Shown here: positions 1 to 5,566 of the stretch, piece by piece
Layout: each line of letters opens with the position of its first letter
Position numbering within the stretch: position 1 is the stretch's first letter
From: Desulfobacterales bacterium
GTDB taxonomy: Bacteria; Desulfobacterota; DSM-4660; Desulfatiglandales; Desulfatiglandaceae
Direction of reading: 5' to 3'
NCBI GenBank assembly: GCA_021107495.1
Contig: JAIOSR010000365.1
Coordinates: 1-7,314 of the forward strand
DNA: 7,314 bases
Notes under the pieces: model-generated
What the model saw: the letters and a program-made list of their open reading frames with translations, nothing else
What the model was told of the DNA's origin: nothing
Database searches by the model: none
Translations under genes and position numbers: made by a program

Positions 1-17
1 AGTCGGCTTCCGACAGG

Positions 18-64
18 CGGGACAGCCAAACATAATAGGAGCTATCATCGAAGGGGCTGTCCTG
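18..64. repeat. Inverted repeat, 8-bp perfect arms
   Basis: GGACAGCC at 20-27 is matched by GGCTGTCC at 55-62, a perfect 8-bp inverted repeat with a 27-nt loop. Read as plus-strand RNA it extends by a G-U pair and a C-G pair to 18-64. No T-run follows in either direction, so it is not an obvious intrinsic terminator. The right arm, GGCTGTCC, recurs at 3296-3303 just upstream of coaBC. Confidence 0.4.
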
Positions 65-111
65 GGCCGAATTGTAAAGAAGGCCGCCGTGATTCGAGCC
101 ACAGCAAGGTT

Positions 112-139
112 ATGCGGCTCTTTGAAAAGAGTTCCGCAT
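112..139. repeat. Compact palindromic hairpin, two 6-bp blocks
   Basis: ATGCGG (112-117) followed by CTCTTT (118-123) is mirrored by AAAGAG (126-131), a TT bulge (132-133) and CCGCAT (134-139). The two 6-bp complementary blocks leave a loop of two to four bases. The hairpin lies about 75 bases beyond the stop codon of the oxidoreductase gene, read leftward. It has no following U-tract. It could protect the 3' end of that transcript, be a protein-binding palindrome, or belong to whatever lies to the left. Confidence 0.5.
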
Positions 140-169
140 GCCTCGACGGACGCCCCGGTAGTTATTTAA

Positions 170-196
170 GAGACCTCCGCATAAATTCGAGGTCTC
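170..196 (-). terminator. Probable terminator of the oxidoreductase gene
   Basis: GAGACCTC (170-177) and GAGGTCTC (189-196) form a perfect 8-bp stem with an 11-nt loop, starting 17 bases past the leftward stop codon. In the minus direction the stem is followed by CTTAAATAA, which is A/T-rich but not a solid U-run. It is therefore a weak or imperfect intrinsic terminator. The position immediately after the gene end is the main support. Confidence 0.45.
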
Positions 197-212
197 CCAA
201 ATATTGAGCAGA

Positions 213-2231
213 TCACTCTCCCGGGTAAAATGTCTTTACCACTTCCTCAAGCTCCAACTCTTTTAAGTGTTCAATATCAGTCTTTCCGGTATTCAAATCC
301 CAGTGCATGGCCTCATAATAGGACCTTGCCAGCATATCGAAATCCAGGGTGACTTTACGGGCCGGCCCCTTGGGCAAAGGCGGATCGCCATACAGGCGTT
401 TATGGGGCCGGAAGTCCCTTATGGGATTTATGCCTTCTCGAATGTTAAAGGCATGCCTCAGATGGTGTACCCGTTCGGCAATGACCAGATAGTCATCATT
501 TGAAAGATCCCATCCCGTGGCCGCGTTCATCCATTCGCAAATGGGGATATCGCCGCCGATCTGCGTACCGAAGAGGCAGACCCCGGCGCAGTCAAGAAGC
601 GTCTTGTAGAGACTGTTGACTGCAATACCCTCTCCTTTGTTATCGTATCTGTATCGTTCTTTCCGGGTCGAAAGGGCGGGTATCTTTTTGGCGCGAGAAA
701 ATTTCTTTTCAATGTGCTGCAAGTCGAGGAATTGATATGAGGAGATTGTATGGCGGCCCGGTGTGGGCTCACAGCAGTAAGAAAAGATAAACCCTGGATC
801 AAACCTGGGATCGTGCATGGCGGCTTCCACCCCGCCGCAGTGAACGGCAAAAGCCTTCGAGCCCTGACCGATCCTTTCCGCGGCCCGCTTCACGCCGTCG
901 GCCAAGATATCTCCAAGCCCTTTCCGGTTTATAATCATCTCGGTAAGTTTAATAATGGCATCGGCCTTACCCCAGCGCAGTTCAAGCCCGTCCGTATCTT
1001 TCAGGGTCAGGATGCCGTTTTCAAAGCATTCTATGGCAAAGGCAACGGTCCCTCCGCAGGAAATGGAATCCATTCCGGCACGGTTTACGAGATCATTCAA
1101 CCTGAATATGGAATAAAGATCGTCATTTAAGAGCAGGCTGCCGAATGCGCAGATGGTTTCATATTCGGGCTTGTGCATCTCTTCTATAATGTTGGGGCCC
1201 TCGGTAATTTGCATAATTCCCCCGCAGCGGATCGGGCAGGAGTGGCAGCCGTATTTTTTTTCCTGGTATTTAAGGACCGATTCGGCCCCGATTTTCTGAG
1301 ATTGCTTCAGCGGGAAGTCCCTGTAACCGATACCTCCCCAGTTTTTTATGGGGCTGTCACCGGATTCCGCACTCAAGGCCGTCAAAGAGGGCGTGCCGAA
1401 CTTGCTCAAAATCAGGCGCCATAGATCCGCCGGTTGGCGCGGGTATACCAGCCCGATCCTTGTAAGTCTTCCGGTCAGGCCAAGGACCCCGTCCCCTAAA
1501 GACCCCTCCATAAACTTGAATCGATCAATTCTTTTTCGAAATGCCTTTCTAAGCTCGCCTATTTTTTCACTGTCAACCACACCCACCTTTTTCCTGCCCG
1601 CCGCTACAACCGCCTTGAGCCTTTTTGAGCCCATGACCGCGCCGAGCCCGCCCCTGGCCGCTATTCTTCCCCGGTCATTTACTATTCCCGCCATATAACT
1701 GAGCCGTTCCCCCGCAGGGCCGATACAGGCGACCTGGGCCCTTCGGCCGTGCTCTTGCTTGAGTCTTATTTCGGTCTCAATAGCGTCCCTGCCCCATAGG
1801 TCTGACGCATCCCTGAGTTCCGCAGACTGATCTGTCAGATATAGATATACGGGATCATGACTTACCCCATAGAAAAACACGGCATCCAATCCACACCTTT
1901 TCAGAGAAGGGGAAAAGTAACCGCCGCAGTTGGCGTCTCCCCAGCCTCCCGAGGCCGGTGATTTACTCACCACAGTGAACCGGCCGCTAAAAAGAGAACC
2001 GGTTTCCGTTAGTATGCCATTGGTAAAACCAAGGATGTTCTCAGGTCCCAGGGGATCAATTCCCGGTTTTATATTGTCCCAGAGTATCTTGGCGCCAAGA
2101 CCGACACCGCTCAGGTACTTCCGGTAAAAGGCATCATTCAATTCCCGGGAGGAAATCGTGCCGGTACTCAAGTCTACATTCAGGATTTTACCGCAATATC
2201 CTTTTCCGGTCTTATGATCCTTGTCCGTCAT
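213..2231 (-). CDS. Aldehyde:ferredoxin oxidoreductase family protein (W/Mo-bis-pterin enzyme)
   Basis: This is a 672-residue member of the AOR family. Such enzymes use a tungsten- or molybdenum-bis-pterin cofactor and one [4Fe-4S] cluster for low-potential two-electron chemistry, classically aldehyde to carboxylate with ferredoxin. The N-terminal AOR domain (about 12-215) shows the family hallmarks YLSGVGLGAKIL, SGRFTVVSKSP, the Asn-Cys-Gly-Gly motif near 101-104 and GRIAARGGLGAVMGSKRLKA. The cluster motif is C329-x2-C332-x3-C336, with a distal Cys in DCAGVC (C552 by alignment with the family pattern; C548 is the alternative). Further family motifs are PEYETI, HDPRFDP (about 473-479) and FNIREG. 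The start is set by GAGGAGG at 2239-2245, seven bases before the ATG. It is monocistronic here, with no ferredoxin-like or electron-transfer partner and no MoaD/ThiS-type gene beside it. The C-terminal INPIRDFRPHKRLYGDPPLPKGP region reminds me of BamB-like rather than archaeal AOR proteins. The substrate cannot be fixed from sequence. Confidence 0.93.
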   Translation of the reverse strand: MTDKDHKTGKGYCGKILNVDLSTGTISSRELNDAFYRKYLSGVGLGAKILWDNIKPGIDPLGPENILGFTNGILTETGSLFSGRFTVVSKSPASGGWGDANCGGYFSPSLKRCGLDAVFFYGVSHDPVYLYLTDQSAELRDASDLWGRDAIETEIRLKQEHGRRAQVACIGPAGERLSYMAGIVNDRGRIAARGGLGAVMGSKRLKAVVAAGRKKVGVVDSEKIGELRKAFRKRIDRFKFMEGSLGDGVLGLTGRLTRIGLVYPRQPADLWRLILSKFGTPSLTALSAESGDSPIKNWGGIGYRDFPLKQSQKIGAESVLKYQEKKYGCHSCPIRCGGIMQITEGPNIIEEMHKPEYETICAFGSLLLNDDLYSIFRLNDLVNRAGMDSISCGGTVAFAIECFENGILTLKDTDGLELRWGKADAIIKLTEMIINRKGLGDILADGVKRAAERIGQGSKAFAVHCGGVEAAMHDPRFDPGFIFSYCCEPTPGRHTISSYQFLDLQHIEKKFSRAKKIPALSTRKERYRYDNKGEGIAVNSLYKTLLDCAGVCLFGTQIGGDIPICEWMNAATGWDLSNDDYLVIAERVHHLRHAFNIREGINPIRDFRPHKRLYGDPPLPKGPARKVTLDFDMLARSYYEAMHWDLNTGKTDIEHLKELELEEVVKTFYPGE

Positions 2232-2289
2232 CTGTTATCCTCCTCAGGTGGGAATTTTGTTGCCAATGAGGGCTGTAATTCGATTTTTA

Positions 2290-2318
2290 TTGTCAATTGC
2301 TGCTTTTTAGGCTTAAAT
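2290..2318 (+). promoter_or_regulatory. Candidate sigma70-type promoter for the lipoprotein/coaBC genes
   Basis: TTGTCA (2290-2295, five of six matches to the -35 consensus) is followed by a 17-nt spacer and TTAAAT (2313-2318, four of six matches to the -10). This predicts a start near 2325 and a leader of about 100 nt before the lipoprotein ATG. It is the best plus-strand candidate I see in the divergent region. The A/T-rich context makes chance matches likely. Confidence 0.35.
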
Positions 2319-2333
2319 AAATCAAGTCCGGTT

Positions 2334-2362
2334 ATTAGCAAAGCGTTCTATTCCGCATTCAA
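2334..2362 (-). promoter_or_regulatory. Weak candidate promoter for the oxidoreductase gene
   Basis: Read leftward, TTGAAT (2362-2357) and GCTAAT (2339-2334) are separated by 17 bases, with four of six matches at each hexamer. The start would be near 2327, leaving a leader of about 95 nt. If both this and the plus-strand candidate are real, the two promoters face each other across about 15 bp. Support is weak. Confidence 0.2.
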
Positions 2363-2427
2363 CGATAATAACAGTATCATAGCTGCTGGTAAAATGCTTT
2401 TTTGATTTGTGATTCAGGGAGGGTATT

Positions 2428-3246
2428 ATGCATTTTGTGGGAGAGCGTTCATCACATAGGCATTTGTTTCGTTTGAACGTCATTATTGCCTTCTTCTTTA
2501 TTGTTCCGGTTTTTTTGGGGGGAGCCTGTTCAAAAGAAGAACCGGAAGAAGTCAAAGCCCCAAAAATCTTTGTACGTATAAAGAAACCGGTGCAAAAACC
2601 GACCATAGCTCTGCCAACCAGAGAAGAAGCAAAAAAGGGACCCGAGAAAGTGGTGTCTCCGGCAAAAAAGCTCCCTGCGCCTGAAAAAAAGCAACCAGCC
2701 CCGCCACCGAGGGTGAAACAGCCCAAAAAGAAGGTGGAAAAGAAAAAAATGGATGGCTATTACAGTGTCCAAAAAGAGGATACGCTTTTCAAGATCGCGG
2801 GACGAAAGGATGTTTATGACGACCCGTTAAAATGGCCCAGCCTTTTTCGTCTCAACATGAAAAAGCTTGGCACCATGAAAATATCGGAAAATTTTCAGGA
2901 CAAAGAAATCCCTGAAGGGCTTGACCTAAGATTTGTGACATCGCAGGAAGCCGCGCGAAACCTTGTCAAATTGGGGGGAAATTTTTGGGTAGTTAATGTG
3001 TTTTCTTCACAAACCTCGAAAAAAATCGTTCCTGCAGCGCTCAAGCTTATGAAAAACGGCTACCCTGTATACATTACAACCGTCACGATAAAGGGAAAGG
3101 AATGGATGAGACTACGGACCGGATTTTTCAAAAATCGATCAGAGGCAACTGCGGTTGCCAAAAAGATCAAATCAGTTTTCAAAGAAGATGACGCCTGGGT
3201 CACTAAAACGGGAAAGATGGAGAGAGGGAGGTTTGGGGGGTATTGA
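2428..3246 (+). CDS. Lipoprotein with LysM and SPOR domains
   Basis: This 272-residue cell-envelope lipoprotein starts with a basic N-terminus and a hydrophobic segment (about 16-33), ending in LGGAC with the lipidated Cys at residue 34. The -3 residue is Gly, less usual than Leu but tolerated in lipobox patterns. Ser at +2 would favour outer-membrane sorting by the E. coli rule. Residues about 36-108 form a Lys/Pro/Glu-rich, low-complexity linker able to span the periplasm. A LysM-like peptidoglycan-binding segment follows (about 111-155, YYSVQKEDTLFKIAG...DPLKWPSLFRLN). A SPOR domain, which binds denuded glycan strands, ends the protein (about 186-262, from FWVVNVFSSQ through RTGFFKNRSEA). 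The start is supported by AGGGAGG at 2416-2422, five bases before the ATG. It lies 79 bp upstream of coaBC on the same strand. The function is probably in wall organisation or division, but the exact role is unknown. Confidence 0.85.
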   Translation: MHFVGERSSHRHLFRLNVIIAFFFIVPVFLGGACSKEEPEEVKAPKIFVRIKKPVQKPTIALPTREEAKKGPEKVVSPAKKLPAPEKKQPAPPPRVKQPKKKVEKKKMDGYYSVQKEDTLFKIAGRKDVYDDPLKWPSLFRLNMKKLGTMKISENFQDKEIPEGLDLRFVTSQEAARNLVKLGGNFWVVNVFSSQTSKKIVPAALKLMKNGYPVYITTVTIKGKEWMRLRTGFFKNRSEATAVAKKIKSVFKEDDAWVTKTGKMERGRFGGY

Positions 3247-3261
3247 GGGATAAGATAAAGA

Positions 3262-3289
3262 CGCAAGGCATAAGGCGCAGGGCGCAAGG
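3262..3289. repeat. Four tandem copies of a 7-nt unit
   Basis: CGCAAGG, CATAAGG, CGCAGGG and CGCAAGG follow each other without gaps between the lipoprotein stop and coaBC. The first and last units are identical and the middle two each differ at two positions or fewer. Shorter purine-rich similarity continues on both sides. The run fills much of the 79-bp spacer and does not overlap the coaBC ribosome-binding site (AAGGG at 3316-3320). Confidence 0.7.
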
Positions 3290-3325
3290 ATAGGAGGCTG
3301 TCCGAGAATAGGCAAAAGGGTAAAG

Positions 3326-4513
3326 ATGAAAGACAAAAAGATCATTGTTGGGATAACAGGCGGCATTGCCGCCTACAAAGCGGCAGAGCTTGTCAGGCTT
3401 CTTGTAAAGGCGGGTGCACAAGTAAGGGTGGCAATGACGGCTAATGCTGTTCGATTTGTGACACCCCTCACTTTTGAGGCGCTGTCCGGACACCGCGTGA
3501 TTCGGGATATGTGGGGACAGGAAGAGACGACCATAGATCATATTACCTGGGGGCAGGAATCGGATTTGATTATCATTGCCCCGGCCACGGCCAATATTAT
3601 TGCTAAAATGGCCCATGGCATTGCAGATGATTTCCTTTCCACCATGGTCGTCGCCGCCACGGCTAAGATACTGGTTTGCCCCTCCATGAATGACCGAATG
3701 TTAATAAACCCCGCTGTTCAGAATAATCTCAGGATACTCAATGAGAGAAATTTTGCGGTCATGGTACCAGGGGAAGGACAATTGGCCTGTCGCAGCGAAG
3801 GTCCGGGCCGGCTGCCCGAGCCACAGGAGATTGTGGAACACGCATGGACCCTGCTTTCCCCTCAGGATCTTTCAGGACAAAAGGTCCTTATCACGGCAGG
3901 GCCGACCATAGAACCGATTGACCCTGTTCGATATATTTCTAACAGGTCCAGCGGAAGGATGGGTTTTGCCTTGGCCAAGGCCGCCAGGCGAAGGGGGGCA
4001 TCCGTGACCCTTGTAAGCGGGCCTGTATCCCTGATGCCGCCGAATGGAGTTACATTCATTCCGGTAAAAACGGCAGATGAAATGAAAAATGCGGTCATGG
4101 AGAACCGGTCCGGCTGTAATATCGTTATCAAGGCGGCGGCAGTTTCCGACTACAGGCCAAAAGACAGGGCTCAACAAAAAATCAAGAAGGGCCCGGATTC
4201 CCTGACACTCGACTTACTGAAAAACCCTGATATCTTATCGGAATTAGGGGACACAAAGAAACAATCACCTTGTGTATTGGTGGGGTTTGCCGCGGAAACA
4301 GAAGATCTGCTGGCCAATGCCGAGGCAAAACTCAAGGCCAAAAACCTGGATATGATTGTGGCAAACGATGTCTCAAGAAATGATGCCGGATTTGAAACAG
4401 ATACCAATATCGTCAAAATGATTTTCCCTGACGGGCATGTGGAAGATTCCACGTTAATGACAAAGGATGAGGTGGCGGATCTGATCTTGGACAGGATTAA
4501 GTCTTTAAAATAG
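3326..4513 (+). CDS. coaBC: Bifunctional phosphopantothenoylcysteine decarboxylase/phosphopantothenate-cysteine ligase
   Basis: This is the full-length bifunctional enzyme (395 residues, usual size about 400). It joins cysteine to 4'-phosphopantothenate and then decarboxylates the product to 4'-phosphopantetheine in cytoplasmic coenzyme A synthesis. The N-terminal FMN-dependent CoaC half (about 1-175) shows GITGGIAAYKA, catalytic His72 in TIDHITW, APATAN (85-90), the substrate motif PSMNDRM (119-125, with Asn122) and Cys155 in QLACRSEGPGR, the active-site flap. The C-terminal CoaB half (about 184-395) shows ITAGPTIEPIDPVRYISNRSSGRMG (in which Asn206 is the conserved ligase residue), AAAVSDYRP (270-278) and the KIKK lysines at 285-288. 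All key residues are present. One common position differs: Arg follows Cys155 where Gly is frequent. A short AAGGG lies five bases before the ATG. The gene is probably cotranscribed with the upstream lipoprotein gene. Confidence 0.97.
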   Translation: MKDKKIIVGITGGIAAYKAAELVRLLVKAGAQVRVAMTANAVRFVTPLTFEALSGHRVIRDMWGQEETTIDHITWGQESDLIIIAPATANIIAKMAHGIADDFLSTMVVAATAKILVCPSMNDRMLINPAVQNNLRILNERNFAVMVPGEGQLACRSEGPGRLPEPQEIVEHAWTLLSPQDLSGQKVLITAGPTIEPIDPVRYISNRSSGRMGFALAKAARRRGASVTLVSGPVSLMPPNGVTFIPVKTADEMKNAVMENRSGCNIVIKAAAVSDYRPKDRAQQKIKKGPDSLTLDLLKNPDILSELGDTKKQSPCVLVGFAAETEDLLANAEAKLKAKNLDMIVANDVSRNDAGFETDTNIVKMIFPDGHVEDSTLMTKDEVADLILDRIKSLK

Positions 4514-4514
4514 C

Positions 4515-4540
4515 CGCAAAAAGGCACAAAATACGCAAAA
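4515..4540. repeat. Three spaced CRCAAAA units just after coaBC
   Basis: CGCAAAA (4515-4521), CACAAAA (4525-4531) and CGCAAAA (4534-4540) recur at 10- and 9-nt steps, beginning two bases after the coaBC stop. Degenerate repeats of this type directly after stop codons occur in many environmental proteobacterial genomes. Their role is unknown to me. Confidence 0.55.
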
Positions 4541-4618
4541 AAAATAGCTCGTATCTGCTCACCATTTAGAGTAGACCGCATTTGACTTTTTTCGGAGCCG
4601 CAAGGCCGCGTACCACAA

Positions 4619-4686
4619 AATTGCGGACCAATTTATAACTTGTGCCCTTCCACAAATCAAATTTGGGCACTAAGTTGTGTCCAATT
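4619..4686. repeat. Long nested hairpin, about 68 nt
   Basis: Four blocks pair in register: AATT (4619-4622) with AATT (4683-4686), GGAC (4625-4628) with GTCC (4679-4682), AACTT (4637-4641) with AAGTT (4672-4676), and GTGCCC (4642-4647) with GGGCAC (4665-4670). They are separated by small bulges and one asymmetric internal loop. The 17-nt terminal loop could itself fold through CAAAT and ATTTG. Nineteen base pairs in order are unlikely to arise by chance in a region this size. Confidence 0.6.
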
Positions 4687-4724
4687 CGGAAATGAGCGAT
4701 TTTTAGCAAGATCAAGAAAATCAA

Positions 4725-4770
4725 AGGGTTGGGCGGAGGCGTACATTTAGTACGCCGTACAACCAACCCT
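4725..4770. repeat. Double-stem hairpin, about 46 nt
   Basis: The outer arms AGGGTTGG (4725-4732) and CCAACCCT (4763-4770) are perfectly complementary over 8 bp. The inner arms GGCGTAC (4738-4744) and GTACGCC (4750-4756) are perfectly complementary over 7 bp with an ATTTA loop. An internal loop of 5 and 6 nt separates the two stems. No U-tract follows on either strand, so it is not a standard terminator. It ends 40 bases before the udg ATG. Confidence 0.65.
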
Positions 4771-4810
4771 GCCGATTGACGCCGAGATTGCGGAAAAGGG
4801 CCATTTCTGG

Positions 4811-5566
4811 ATGGACACTGACTTGAATATGGAAACGGAAATTAAGGACATCCTTGGTCAACTGAAAAATATGATAGAGGTCAGCCGGGACATGGGTCTG
4901 GAACCCCCGCCCATTCCAAAGGGGGCACTGCACGAATTAAATGCAGAAGCACCTGAAAGCCCTGTCAAGCCCGTCAGGCAGGATCACCCGGATTCCCTTG
5001 AAGCTCTGCGGGCCCATATAGGCGATTGTCGACGATGCAAACTCCACGAGGGCCGAAAAAATTTAGTTTTCGGAGAGGGGTCTCCAAGGGCCAGGCTTGT
5101 TTTTGTTGGCGAGGGCCCGGGCAGGGATGAGGACCGGGTAGGAAGGCCTTTTGTTGGTGCGGCGGGCGAACTGTTGACTGATATCATCGAAAAGGGAATG
5201 AAATTAACCAGGGAGGAGGTATACATCTGCAACATAGTCAAATGCCATCCGCCCGGGAATCGAGACCCCGAAAGAGACGAGATAGAGGCATGTCTCCCCT
5301 TTCTGAAACGGCAAATCAGTATTGTTCAACCGGAGGTTATCTGTACCCTTGGCAGGATAGCCAGTCAGGAGCTCCTTGAAAAAAGCATCAAAATAACGCA
5401 GGATAGAGGTCAATGGCATTCATTTATGGGTATTCCGGTAATGCCTACCTATCACCCGGCCTATATCAAAAGGAGTAAGGCCCGGGAGCGGGAGCTGAAA
5501 GGCCATGTATGGGAGGATATCAAAAAAATCATGAAACGTCTGGGCCTGGAGGTCAAAAAAAGATGA
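4811..5566 (+). CDS. udg: Type 4 (family 4) uracil-DNA glycosylase with [4Fe-4S] cluster
   Basis: This enzyme excises uracil from DNA to begin base-excision repair of deaminated cytosine. The 251-residue product has an N-terminal tail (about 1-62, acidic then proline-rich) ahead of the usual family 4 core of about 190 residues. The four iron-sulfur ligands are visible as C73-x2-C76, C145 in NIVKCHPPGNRDP and C161 in EAC. Motif A is GEGPGRDED (100-108) and the uracil-pocket segment is RPFVGAAGELL (112-122). Motif B is PTYHPAYI, with His215. Relatives are often annotated as phage SPO1 DNA polymerase-related proteins. The start is uncertain: ATG 4811 has only AAGGG ten bases upstream and abuts the repeat element. 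ATG 4829 (residue 7, METEIKD) is a reasonable alternative, also without a clear ribosome-binding site. The stop overlaps the nfeD start by four bases. Confidence 0.93.
   Translation: MDTDLNMETEIKDILGQLKNMIEVSRDMGLEPPPIPKGALHELNAEAPESPVKPVRQDHPDSLEALRAHIGDCRRCKLHEGRKNLVFGEGSPRARLVFVGEGPGRDEDRVGRPFVGAAGELLTDIIEKGMKLTREEVYICNIVKCHPPGNRDPERDEIEACLPFLKRQISIVQPEVICTLGRIASQELLEKSIKITQDRGQWHSFMGIPVMPTYHPAYIKRSKARERELKGHVWEDIKKIMKRLGLEVKKR
5548..5553 (+). promoter_or_regulatory. Ribosome-binding site fixing the nfeD start
   Basis: GGAGGT inside the last codons of udg sits nine bases before ATG 5563. It favours that start over the upstream in-frame ATG at 5509. The ATGA overlap points to translational coupling. 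Confidence 0.8.

Larger units (their letters stand above)
1..169. other. Left-edge region with no supportable gene
   Basis: Nothing here can be defended as a gene. Plus-strand frame 2 is open from the window edge to a TAA at 167-169, about 55 codons, and could in principle be the tail of a protein. Its translation shows no recognisable domain. On the minus strand an ATG at 48-46 opens a frame running off the left edge (MIAPIMFGCPACRKPT, with a Cys-x2-Cys pair). It lacks a good ribosome-binding site and too little is visible to call. The stretch does contain two inverted repeats (18-64 and 112-139), listed separately. Confidence 0.4.
4585..4810. repeat. Structured intergenic element (putative dispersed repeat or RNA)
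   Basis: This roughly 226-bp gene-less stretch between coaBC and udg is dominated by two long inverted-repeat structures (4619-4686 and 4725-4770, listed separately). A small GCC-GCAA-GGC hairpin lies at 4597-4606. CCGCAA (4598-4603) near the left end is complementary to TTGCGG (4788-4793) near the right end, and both are flanked by short T- or A-runs, so degenerate terminal inverted repeats are possible. It encodes no recognisable protein. The run of structure continues to within a few bases of the udg ATG. It looks like a small palindromic intergenic element, but copy number cannot be judged from one window, and the borders are approximate. Confidence 0.5.

Noticed and set aside
1..48. Start of a minus-strand zinc-ribbon-like protein (Cys-x2-Cys)
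   Set aside because: Only 16 codons are visible, the start lacks a Shine-Dalgarno, and one Cys pair is not enough evidence.
750..1130. Plus-strand open frame opposite the oxidoreductase gene
   Set aside because: It is a shadow of a strongly supported AOR-family gene, with no domain or ribosome-binding site of its own.
2312..2326. FNR/CRP-like imperfect palindrome CTTAAATAAATCAAG
   Set aside because: Only one half resembles an FNR half-site, the spacing is one base short, and the segment overlaps the candidate -10 in A/T-rich sequence.
2322..2726. Minus-strand open frame opposite the lipoprotein gene
   Set aside because: Its Phe/Gly-rich composition is the antisense image of the Lys/Pro linker; the plus-strand product has clear domains.
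3296..3303. GGCTGTCC shared with the inverted repeat at 55-62
   Set aside because: Eight bases shared between two sites in 7.3 kb is weak, and there is no flanking similarity beyond it.
4566..4766. Minus-strand 66-codon open frame across the coaBC-udg intergenic region
   Set aside because: It spans the inverted repeats almost exactly, has no ribosome-binding site, and shows no recognisable domain. It is most simply a by-product of the structured element.
4725..4770. Rho-independent terminator for coaBC
   Set aside because: The stem is strong, but no U-tract follows on either strand, and it lies more than 200 bp after the stop.
5509..5562. Upstream ATG giving NfeD an 18-residue N-terminal extension
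   Set aside because: The extension would overlap udg, place a polar stretch before the signal peptide and ignore the GGAGGT that serves ATG 5563.
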